In this document: in pieces, positions 55,972 through 64,000 of the stretch
How positions within the stretch are numbered: the first letter of the stretch is position 1
Layout: every line of letters starts with the position of its first letter
Assembly: GCA_023375785.1 (NCBI GenBank)
Contig: SZWC01004893.1
Location: 16,381 to 80,380 of the forward strand
DNA from: Penium margaritaceum
Taxonomy: Eukaryota > Streptophyta > Zygnematophyceae > Desmidiales > Peniaceae
DNA: 64,000 nt
Direction of reading: 5' to 3'
Program-made: the position numbers and the translations under genes
Notes under the pieces: model-generated
What the model saw: the letters and a program-made list of their open reading frames with translations, nothing else
Databases searched by the model: none
What the model was told of the DNA's origin: nothing

Positions 55972-56200
55972 ACAAGGGGGTGTGTGAGCAGCAAAAGCAG
56001 CAGTAATGGGTGGAACGCGAAGAGAACACGCCACGTGGTGCCACGCCGGCAGCAGCGTGAGGAAGTGCGAAGCAACTGCACGTGAACACCACAGGGACGG
56101 TGAACCACACACAGTTCCACTAGCGACTTCGGCGGCAATAGCAAAAGCAGCAGCAACAGCAGCCACGGCAGCCGCGGCAGCAGCAAGCAGCAGCTGCTGA
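55972..56200 (+). other. TRG-2 leader, left part
   Basis: GCA-rich leader like that of TRG-1, interrupted at 56200 by gypsy-2. The pentamer GCTGA at 56196-56200 is the left target duplication of gypsy-2 (right copy GCTAA at 62713-62717). Confidence 0.6.
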
Positions 56201-57126
56201 TGTGAACCGAGGGGCGCCCGGCGTGACGGTCACACGTCGAGCCCTTGGGATAAACCTCCCAACCCTCGACCCCTTGGTGTGTGGGCCAACCCTTGAGATG
56301 TCGCACGACCCTCTCCTAGCAGCAAGACCGCTGCTAGTGACCGAGGTTCCCGCCGTGCGACTCTCTCGGCGGCGTTTGCACCAAGGTGCGCTGCGGAAGA
56401 CTTGTAGGATCGAATGGACGTGTGTAAGGCAATGCTTGGAGCACAAGGAGAGTTGGGTAAGGAATGAATTCCTTAGAATTGATAGATCACTACAAGGCAA
56501 TGTACATAGTCTCTGGGTAAGATTGGCATGCCTAGATCAATCCCTAGGCTTCCTTATGTACCAGCCCCTATGGGGCAGCCGAAATCTACTCAGCGCTCCG
56601 AGGCCCTTTATCGAGGCACACTCATGCAACTAACACATGCATCATGTAGTACGTGCTGAGAGCTTTCCAACGCACCAAAGAACGCCTAAATTCGTGAAGA
56701 AACGGCTAAGTTATGGCCGTTTGAATGCTCCACGCGTGACTGCCGCTGGCAGCACCGCCTGCAGGGGTCACGGCCGCCCGAAGCGCCTTTGCTTGCGAAT
56801 GCAGCTCCAACCGCCATCCCGAAGCGCCCATGGACCCCAATGAACCTTGCCTCATTGGCTAAACGTCCATCCAGGGGCGCTTTGGCTGCAGTGGGCGAGA
56901 AAGTCGCTCCGCCGTGCTCGGGGTCGAACCGGTACGTCTCCTGTTTTCTGGAGGTGCGCCTTCCACCTTTGCACGGCCGTATCTTTCTCGTCCCTGCACC
57001 GAATGACCCGGTTCTTGGGCCGATTTCACACTGTTTTTCATTTAGAATACAATGGAAGCATCAAATCATGCATCTGACCTCAGCATGATGACGTAATCAC
57101 CGCCTCGACCGGCGGCTCCCATAACA
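56201..57126 (-). repeat. gypsy-2 left (3') LTR
   Basis: TGTGAACCGAGG to CCCATAACA. It aligns end to end with 61788-62712 with scattered substitutions. Confidence 0.97.
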
Positions 57127-57145
57127 TCACCCCCCCCCTCCGAGG
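57127..57145 (-). promoter_or_regulatory. gypsy-2 polypurine tract
   Basis: A run of nine G on the minus strand flanked by GGA and TGA, directly before the 3' LTR. Confidence 0.88.
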
Positions 57146-57175
57146 GCGCACCGTCCCGGTGCGCTTTTGGTACTC

Positions 57176-59554
57176 TCAGAGGACCGTGTTGACAGCACCA
57201 CCCCTGTGGAAATCGGTTTTGGGGACCCAGCAGTTGTGCTCAGGCCCATAGCCGAGCCATTGCACCAGATATTGCCACCCGTTACCGCGCCGACGGTGCC
57301 CGAGAATCTTCTCTACCACATACTCCTCTTCACCCTCCACCAAGACCGGTAGGGGAGGGGCCTGTCCCCGCGCCGCGAACTGCGCATCCGGCTCCTTGTA
57401 GGCCTTGAGAAGAGAGGCGTGGAATACGGGATGGATCCCATAGTGGTCTGGCAGCTCCAACTCGTAGCTCACCGCGGACCGCTTCTCCTTGACCGGAAAA
57501 GGGCCCACCCACCGTGGCTTGAGCTTGTCGCTGCCCACCCCTGCCAGCTGCACGTTCCGCGAGCTCAGCAGCACCTGTTGTCCCACCGAGAACTCCTCGG
57601 CTGTCCGGTGCTTGTCCGCTTGCCGCTTCATCTGCTGCTGTGCCTTGTGTAGCGCCTCGCGTACACCGCGCCACACCTCTGTGAAGTCACTTGTGAACTG
57701 CTGCACCGCGGGAAGGTCCGACCCCGTTGCCATGTCGGAGGGACATGCCGGGTGCACCCCATACACTACCTCAAAGGAGGACCACCCCGTAGAGGCATGC
57801 ACTGCTGAGTTGTAGGCAAACTCAGCCACCGGAAGCTTGCATTCCCATCCCTCGCCATTCGGCTCCAAGATCCCCCGCAGTAGCTGCTCCATGGTCTGAT
57901 TAGTGCGCTCAGTTTGGCCATCCGTTTGGGGATGGTAGGCCGATGAAAGAGCCACACGGGTGCCNAGCTTCTTGAAGAGTTCCTCCCAAAACCGGGAGGT
58001 GAAGCGCGGGTCGCGGTCCGAGACCATGCACTTCGGCACCCCGTGCAGTTTGATGACGTGTTGCAAGAGGAGTTGAGCCGTCTCTGCTGCCGTGACCTTC
58101 TCCGCACATGGAATAAAGTGCGCCATTTTGCTGAACCGGTCCACCACCACCAGCACCATGGTGTTGCCCGTTGCATTCCGTGGAAGACCCCCCACAAAAT
58201 CAAGTGAGATGTCCGTCCACGGACGTTCCGGCACCGGTAGCGGCTGCAGCTCCCCTGGCGCCCGTGTCCTCCGTGACTTGATTCGTTGGCACGTGTCACA
58301 GCTGCTCATGTACTCCTTACAATCTGCCCCCATCGTTGCCCACCAATACTGGCGCGCAAGCGTCTTGAAGGTCTTGTCATGGCCAAAATGACCACTGTAG
58401 TGCGAGTCATGCGCCTCTTCCAACAGCGCTTGCCGCAATGACGCACTCCGCGGCACCACAATCTGGTTCCCCTTCTCACGCCGCCAATACTGGCCGTCCC
58501 ACTTGCACCCCTTCACCGTACATCCGGCAAAGTCATTGTCCTCCGCATACCCGTGTGCAAATAGGCTGCGGATGATTGGAGATCCCGCCAGCACCGTGAT
58601 TGCATGCACGCCCAAGTCCGGGCGACGCGAAAGTGGGTCCGCTGGATTGATCCTCCCTGGTTTGTACTGGATCTCATAGTCGAAGCCGCCCTCCAGCAGC
58701 TCCATCCACCGTGCTTGACGATGACTCAGGTTCGGCTGCGACTTGAGGTACTTGAGCGTGTAGTGGTCCGTGTGCACCACACACCGCCGCGCCTCAAGGT
58801 AGCACCTCCATTGCTTGAAGGCCTGGACCACCGCGAGCATCTCCTTCTCGTGGATCGGGTAGTTGAGCTCAGCCCCTTTCAGCTTCTTGGAGTAGTACGC
58901 AATGGGCTGCAACCCCTTCCCTTGGTCCTGCATCAGCACCCCACCGATTGCATAGTCGCTTGCGTCCGTCGCCAACACGTACTCCTTGCTCGTGTCCGGA
59001 TGCACCAACACCGGGGCTTGACACATGGCAGCCTTCATTGCACCGAAGGCTTGCCCCTCCTTTGCACCCCACTCCCATTGGGGCCCTTTCTTGAGCAAGT
59101 CTGTCAAGGGTGCTCCCATTGCCGCGTGCCCCCGGATAAACCTCCGGTAGTAGTTCATAAAACCCAGAAAAACCTGGATGTCACGCACGCACGCCGGCTC
59201 TGGCCACTCCTGCACTGCTTCCATGTTTTTTGGGTCCATGTGGATTCCTCTCCCGCTGACAATGTGCCCGAGGAACTCCACCTCCTGCTTGGCGAATTCA
59301 CACTTGCTGAGCTTGGCAAACAGCCGCTCCTTTCTCAGCACTTTCATCACCGTCCGCAGGTGCTCTTGGTGCTCCTCCATCGTTCGCGAGTAGACAAGGA
59401 TGTCGTCGAGGAAGACGACCACGAACTGGTCCAAGTGGGGGTAGAACACCCGGTTCATCAACGCCATGAACGTAGCAGGAGCATTCGTTAGCCCAAAAGG
59501 TATCACGAGATACTCAAAGTGTCCATAGCACGTCCGAAACGCGGTTTTTTCCAC
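57176..59554 (-). CDS. gypsy-2 pol C-terminal ORF: RT, RNase H, integrase, chromodomain
   Basis: 792 open codons starting within RT ([19 protein letters not shown]). RT active site FLDD at residues 48-51. RNase H near 185-300 ([17 protein letters not shown]). Integrase zinc site H385, H389, C419, C422; catalytic triad D452, D513 and E549, all present. A chromodomain at about 743-782 ([18 protein letters not shown] and [16 protein letters not shown]) marks a chromovirus and would direct insertion to modified histones. One codon (residue 530) contains the N at 57965. A 2-base deletion near 59580 separates this ORF from the N-terminal RT, so the enzyme is not made as written. Confidence 0.93.
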   Translation of the reverse strand: MEKTAFRTCYGHFEYLVIPFGLTNAPATFMALMNRVFYPHLDQFVVVFLDDILVYSRTMEEHQEHLRTVMKVLRKERLFAKLSKCEFAKQEVEFLGHIVSGRGIHMDPKNMEAVQEWPEPACVRDIQVFLGFMNYYRRFIRGHAAMGAPLTDLLKKGPQWEWGAKEGQAFGAMKAAMCQAPVLVHPDTSKEYVLATDASDYAIGGVLMQDQGKGLQPIAYYSKKLKGAELNYPIHEKEMLAVVQAFKQWRCYLEARRCVVHTDHYTLKYLKSQPNLSHRQARWMELLEGGFDYEIQYKPGRINPADPLSRRPDLGVHAITVLAGSPIIRSLFAHGYAEDNDFAGCTVKGCKWDGQYWRREKGNQIVVPRSASLRQALLEEAHDSHYSGHFGHDKTFKTLARQYWWATMGADCKEYMSSCDTCQRIKSRRTRAPGELQPLPVPERPWTDISLDFVGGLPRNATGNTMVLVVVDRFSKMAHFIPCAEKVTAAETAQLLLQHVIKLHGVPKCMVSDRDPRFTSRFWEELFKKXGTRVALSSAYHPQTDGQTERTNQTMEQLLRGILEPNGEGWECKLPVAEFAYNSAVHASTGWSSFEVVYGVHPACPSDMATGSDLPAVQQFTSDFTEVWRGVREALHKAQQQMKRQADKHRTAEEFSVGQQVLLSSRNVQLAGVGSDKLKPRWVGPFPVKEKRSAVSYELELPDHYGIHPVFHASLLKAYKEPDAQFAARGQAPPLPVLVEGEEEYVVEKILGHRRRGNGWQYLVQWLGYGPEHNCWVPKTDFHRGGAVNTVL

Positions 59555-60257
59555 ATCCTCCTCCGTAATGCGGATTTGGTGGTACCCCGATCAGGTCCAG
59601 TTTGCTAAAGACGCGTGCGCCTCGTAGCTGGTCGAACAGCTCCTCGGCCCGCGGCAACGGGTAGCGATTCTTCACCGTGATGTTGTTGAGCGCCCGGTAG
59701 TCCACGCACATCCGCAGCTCCCCTGATTTCTTCTTGACGAACAGCACCGGTGCCGCGTACGGAGACACCGACGGTCGAATGAAGCCCTGGTCCACCAATT
59801 CCCCCAACTGCTTCTTGAGATCCGCAAGCTCCGCGTCGCTCATGCGGTTGTAAGACCGCACCGTTGGTGACGAACCTGGCACCACCTCGATCTTGTGGTT
59901 GATGTCGCGCCGCGGTGGTAGCCCCTTTGGCAATTCCTCCGGAAAAACGTCCCCGAACTCCTTGAGTACCTCCCCAACACCGGGAGGCAACTCTGGAGCC
60001 CCCACGCCTTCCACCGACTGCCCCTCCGCTGCTTCAACCGCTGCAATCTGCTGCTCTGCTGCTTGTTGTGGACGCACCCATGCCAAGTAAACCTGGCCAC
60101 CCTTGCGCTCGCACCGCTTCAGCTGCTGCAAGTTGATGACGCGCAGCTGCTTCCCCGCTTCCGCCACTTCTGACTCCTTCCCCTCACCCCGCCACAAAGG
60201 CAAAGTGATATCTTTCCCGTCCGCCTTCACGACCACCCGGTTGCACCTCCAATCCAC
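59514..60257 (-). pseudogene. gypsy-2 RT N-terminal part
   Basis: From 60257 the frame carries the spacer after protease, then [46 protein letters not shown] and [16 protein letters not shown], the palm and fingers blocks of gypsy RT. At about 59580 two bases are missing inside the block that should continue into [15 protein letters not shown], which is found in the next frame. The frame is the same as protease, interrupted by one TAG at 60267-60269. Confidence 0.92.
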
Positions 60258-60266
60258 CTCCGGATT

Positions 60267-60692
60267 CTAGGCGTGCAACCAATCCCGGCCGATCAAACAA
60301 TCGTAGTCATCCATAGGGCAAGTGTGGAACTCCATGTTACAACCCAACTCACCCATATGGACCTTGTGCTTGACGAGAGGCCTGCCGCACTCCACCACTC
60401 CGGACACCTGCCGCGCCTTGGCCGACGTCCCCTGCTGCCGTGCGAGCTTCAACCTCGTCGCCAACCTGTCGTTGAAGAAGCTATGGCTTGCACCGCCGTC
60501 TAGCAGCCCGCGTAGCTTCCTCCAACCCTTGAAATTCCCCTCCAAAATCTCAAGAACCAGCTCCAAGATGATCCTTGGAAACTGCTGGGTTTCACCCTCA
60601 TTCCGCAACAACACTTGAGGCAGCTCCTTAATCGGCAAAAGCCTTTCAGGGCTGGTGCTGTCCTTTGCAGATGAAAGACTTGCAGCAGTAGG
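60267..60692 (-). pseudogene. gypsy-2 protease
   Basis: Open in the -1 frame relative to gag from 60692, just after a TGA at 60693-60695 where gypsy-1 has an Arg codon. The block PTAASLSSAKDSTSPERLL matches the gypsy-1 start of pol. The active site is LLDGGASHSFFND, with Asp-Gly-Gly where Asp-Ser/Thr-Gly is usual, and CLIGRDWLHA ends the domain. The expected role is cleavage of the polyprotein into capsid and enzymes. Confidence 0.88.
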
Positions 60693-60725
60693 TCATCCCC
60701 TCCTCACTGCTGCTGCCCATTTCCC
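60682..60725 (-). promoter_or_regulatory. gypsy-2 predicted -1 ribosomal frameshift signal
   Basis: On the minus strand the gag-frame heptamer G-GGA-AAT is at 60725-60719. After 5 bases comes GCAGCAGT (60713-60706), which pairs with ACTGCTGC (60689-60682). The gag stop TGA is at 60706-60704, inside the hairpin. Position, spacing and frame relation match gypsy-1. Confidence 0.72.
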
Positions 60726-61678
60726 TGCTGTGCCTTGCGCTTGGGGCAATCCCGCTTGCGATGACCCTCCTCACCACAAGCCCAGCACTTGCCTCTCGGT
60801 CCTTGCTGTCTGCCCGCGCCCCGCTGTCCGGCTTGGATTGCATCCACCTCCATGGGTATAGCCTGACCCGGCTGCTCCACCCGTGGTTGTGTTGCATAGC
60901 TGGTCCGGCGCGCATTGTAGCTTACCGCATCGATGCGCTCCGCCGCCGAGACCAACTCCGCAAAGGTCCGCAACCCGAGCACCGCGAGTTTGCGTTGGAC
61001 GTGCGGCTTCAGGCCGTCGTGGTAGCGGTCGTACGCCTCCGCGTCCGAGAGGTCGTCAATCTGCGCCGCCAAGGCCATGAAGCATGTAGTGTAGTCCTGG
61101 ACCGATCCGCCTTGCTTGACGTGCTTGATCTTGTCACGTGCGACCCGGCTGCCGTTGAGGAGGTCGAAGCGCGCCTGGAGCATCGTCTCGAATTGCCCCC
61201 ACGTCTCTGGCTTCTCCGTCAACGCCCGCGCACCGAGCTGCACTTCCCGCCCCAGCGGTAGACTCAACAGTGGCTGAAGCCGTGTCCCGGCCCCCAGCCC
61301 GTCCGGCAACCCAGCGGCGTTCCGCCGGCACAACGCCGACCACCACTGCAGCGCCATTCCCCGGAGTAGCGTAGGTGCATACTCCAGTCTTGTGGCATCT
61401 TCTCCCACGGGAATGCCCAACGCCGTGAAGTACGAGTTCACCGTGAAGAGTCACTCACGCGCACTACCCTTGCCGGTGTAGAACTCCGGCTCCTTCGGCT
61501 TGGGCCGCTGAAAAGCAGGTGCGGATGCCAATGTAACACCCCCCAACGCACTGCTCCCTTGGCCGACGTACCTCGCCTCAACCTCCGCACGCAGCTGCTG
61601 GTTCTCTTGACGCAACTCGTTAAGAGCACGCCGGATCTCCTCCATGAGGTAGCCTTGGTCGTACGCTGCTGCCGCCAT
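60704..61678 (-). pseudogene. gypsy-2 gag
   Basis: Start at ATG 61678 (AAAAYDQGYLMEEIRRAL) with a coiled-coil-like ELRQENQQLRAEVEA segment, then one in-frame TGA at 61451-61453. After it the frame is open to the family stop at 60704: capsid blocks GMALQWWSAL, ETWGQFETML and YTTCFMALAAQIDDL are typical of the retrotransposon gag domain, and the zinc knuckle is CWACGEEGHRKRDC near 60760. Without the TGA it would be about 325 codons, a normal length. The knuckle binds RNA. Confidence 0.92.
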
Positions 61679-61773
61679 GGTTCCGGTTGTGACGAAAAAT
61701 TCTGGCCAAAACGCAGTTGTGGCAGATCTGCTGCCTCTCTTGGATCCGCGCAAAGCCAAGCAAACGTCCACGT

Positions 61774-61785
61774 GCTTTGATACCA
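61774..61785 (-). promoter_or_regulatory. gypsy-2 primer-binding site
   Basis: Minus strand TGGTATCAAAGC, one base from the initiator tRNA-Met type, two bases from the 5' LTR. Confidence 0.9.
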
Positions 61786-61787
61786 AA

Positions 61788-62712
61788 TGTGAACCAAGGG
61801 GCGCCCGGCGTGACGGTCACACGTTGAGCCCTTGGGATAAACATCCCAACCCTCGACCCCTTGGTGTGTGGGCCAACCCTTGAGATGTCGCACGACCCTC
61901 TCCTAGCAGCAAGACCGCTGCTAGTGACCGAGGTTCCCGCCGTGCGACTCTCCCGGCGGCGTTTGCACCAAGGTGCACTGCGGAAGACTTGTAGGATCAA
62001 ATGGACGAGTGTAAGGCAATGCTTGGAGCACAAGGAGAGTTGGGCAATGAATGAATCCTTTAGACTTGATAGATCAGTACAAGGCAATGTACATAGTCTC
62101 TGGGTAAGATTGGCATGCCTAGATCAATCCCTAGGCTTCCTTATGTACCAGCCCCTATGGGGCAGCCGAAATCTACTCAGCGCTCCGAGGCCCTTTATTG
62201 AGGCGCACTCATGCAACTAACACATGCATCATGTATTACGTGCTGAGAGCTTTCCAACGCACCAAAGAACGCCTAAATCCGTGAAGAAACGGCTAAGTTA
62301 TGGCCGTTTGAATGCTCCACGCGTGACGGCCGCTGGCAGCACCGCCTGCGGGGGTCACGGCCGCCCGAAGCGCCTTTGCTTGCGAATGCAGCTCCAGCCG
62401 CCATCCCGAAGCGCCCATGGACCCCAATGAACCTTGCCTCATTGGCTAAACGTCCATCCAGGGGCGCTTTGGCTGTAGTGGGCGAGAAAGTCGCTCCGCC
62501 GTGCTCGGGGTCGAACCGGTATGTCTCCTGTTTTCTGGAGGTGCGCCTTCCACCTTTGCACGGCCGTATCTTTCTCGTCCCTGCACCGAATGACCCGGTT
62601 CTTGGGTCGATTTTGCACGGTTTTCATTTAGAATACAATGGGAGCATCAAAGCATGCATCTGACCTCAGCATGATGACGTAATCACCGCCTCGACCGGCG
62701 GCTCCCATAACA
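61788..62712 (-). repeat. gypsy-2 right (5') LTR
   Basis: TGTGAACCAAGG to CCCATAACA, 925 bases, partner of 56201-57126. Confidence 0.97.
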
Positions 62713-63640
62713 GCTAATGCGGAGTTTAGCAGCAGCAGCAGCGGCAAAAGCAGCATTAGCAGCAGCGGCGGCAGCATCGAGCAGTAGCAGTAGCTGCTGC
62801 TGCGCAGATTAGCAACAACAGCAGCGGCAGAATCAGTAGCAGCAGCAATAACCGCAACAGCTGCAGCCGCCGGTGCAGCTGCTGCTGCAGGAGGGCCTCG
62901 CAACCCTCCTATGAGGGCCCCCGCCCCCTCGGAGGGGCCCCCTCGACCCCATCCGGGGGCCTCTCCAAGGAGGGGGATCGTCGGCCCCATTCTCCCCTTC
63001 CCTCCTCCTCGAGGGGACCCTCGGAGGGCCCCGTCGAGCCCCTCCGAGGGGCCCCTCGGAGGGGGCCGTCGGCTCCGTCGGCCCCATCGGCCGACGGACG
63101 GAGGGAGGGGCGGACCCCCCCCCTCTCCTCTCCCCACTCACTCGCTCACTCGCTCACTTGCTCGCCCTTTTTTTTTTGTGAGCAAGCAAGGAGCGAGGGG
63201 GGGGGATCTTAAACCGCCCCCTGCCTTTTTCTAATCCACCCTCCATCCTGACCTGCCCCCATTCGAGGGGGGAATCCAGAACTGGGTGACGGGCAAACCT
63301 GGGGTGAGAGAAAAAAAAAGAAAAGAAAGCGACGAGAAGCCTTGAAAGAAAGGGGTGGGGGTTGGGAGAGAGCAAGATAGAGAGTAAAAAGGTGGCGGTT
63401 GAGGGCCGACTGTCATCGACGGCGATCTCCACTTTGAGACGCGTCCTATATTGGCGTCTTCCTGGGGCCCGTGGATAGGTGCGCGTACTTCACCCCGTAG
63501 GATCGACGGCGGATTCTAGTCTTACCATCTCCGAGGACTGGGTCGTCTACCGCTTGGAGCAGCGGCCACACCTGCAGCCGCCACCCCTTCTCGTCTTGGA
63601 GCAATCTTAGCTCTATTAGTGGCAGCAGCATTAGTGGCCG
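62713..63640 (+). other. TRG-2 leader, right part
   Basis: The GCA-rich leader resumes after gypsy-2 (62720-62890), followed by a GC-rich palindrome field (62890-63120) built from CCTCGGAGGGG-like units, including a perfect 26-base palindrome at 63039-63064. Then come CTCACTCG repeats, an A/G-rich stretch at 63300-63390, and unclassified sequence. No gene is supported. Confidence 0.5.
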
Positions 63641-64000
63641 CAGCTAGTTAGACTGTAGTCTCTGTTGGCCTGAGGGTGAGTGTGCACCCTGGAGGGTCCC
63701 TAGCAGTGGCTGTTTCACACCACCAACTGTTTTTGGAGAGACAAAAACTGTGGAGGCAACTGGTTCCAAGGATGGCAAAATCTGGTCAGAGATTGAGGCA
63801 ATAGTTTTGGCCTCAATTGAATGGGAATTAACACTTTTTTCAAGGCTCACAAGCAGTGGCATTTTATAGCCACTGATCTAAGCTTTCCAGAACACCAAAG
63901 CATGCCAGATTTGGAGCTTCCTAGCAGATTCTATGGCTTCTAGAGTGCTCCTTGGTAGGCTGTCCTTTTCCCACCTAGGAAGGCATCCCTTCCCTCCTCT
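63641..64000. other. unassigned right end
   Basis: A 72-codon minus-strand frame (63644-63862) is open but unrecognised. If TRG-2 is like TRG-1, its gag-like region should start near or beyond this point, but no knuckle is visible inside the window. Confidence 0.35.

Larger units (their letters stand above)
56201..62712 (-). mobile_element. gypsy-2, Ty3/gypsy chromovirus, nearly intact
   Basis: LTRs of 926 and 925 bases, target duplication GCTGA/GCTAA with one change, primer-binding site, polypurine tract, gag and pol with a C-terminal chromodomain. The lesions I can see are four: a TGA in gag, a TGA at the start of the pol frame, a TAG after protease, and a 2-base deletion in RT; one base is N. 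It is the youngest-looking element of the window apart from the copia nests, inserted in the TRG-2 leader. Confidence 0.97.

Noticed and set aside
58604-59491. 295-codon plus-strand open frame opposite gypsy-2 pol
   Set aside because: It is the antisense of RNase H and RT codons with GC-rich third positions; no domain, and the sense strand is plainly pol.

Overview
The window is a eukaryotic, almost certainly plant, heterochromatin-like block made of nested and decayed retrotransposons. The evidence is Ty1/copia and Ty3/gypsy chromovirus proteins, primer-binding sites matching the plant initiator tRNA-Met (TGGTATCAGAGC type, plus one family matching its anticodon arm), 5-bp target duplications and a LINE. 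I see no intact host gene, no rRNA or tRNA gene, and nothing prokaryotic. I cannot name the species.

Layout, with names coined here. 246-7537: copia-1 (minus), right LTR truncated. 7538-9427: unassigned, with two short tandem arrays. 9428-10690: 5'-truncated copia-2 (plus). 10691-13430 and 19756-23050: unassigned DNA with minus-strand coding-like islands, split by copia-3 (minus, 13431-19750). About 23050-32149: a minus-strand LINE split by complete copia-4 (plus, 24293-30220, duplication ATTCT). 32150-34758: copia-5 (plus, same family as copia-4), cut by gypsy-1 (plus, 34759-38797). 38798-40825 and 48699-48861: copia-6 (plus), whose RNase H is interrupted by complete copia-7 (minus, 40826-48698, 645-bp LTRs, duplication CGTGG). 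49553-55956: TRG-1, a non-autonomous LTR element with a gag-like zinc-knuckle protein and no pol. From 55957: a TRG-like 5' leader, interrupted by gypsy-2 (minus, 56201-62712), a chromovirus with a C-terminal chromodomain and the best preserved element here; the leader resumes at 62713.

How they relate. Copia-1 and copia-7 are one family, and TRG-1 shares its U5 end, primer-binding site and leader, so copia-1/7 could have supplied enzymes to TRG-1. Copia-4/5 carry a primer-binding site for the anticodon arm of initiator tRNA-Met, as in half-tRNA-primed copia elements. Both gypsy copies place pol in the -1 frame of gag behind a GGGAAA(C/T) heptamer and a conserved hairpin, a probable programmed frameshift signal not obvious from a domain search. 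Every pol here is damaged by stops, frameshifts or lost catalytic residues.
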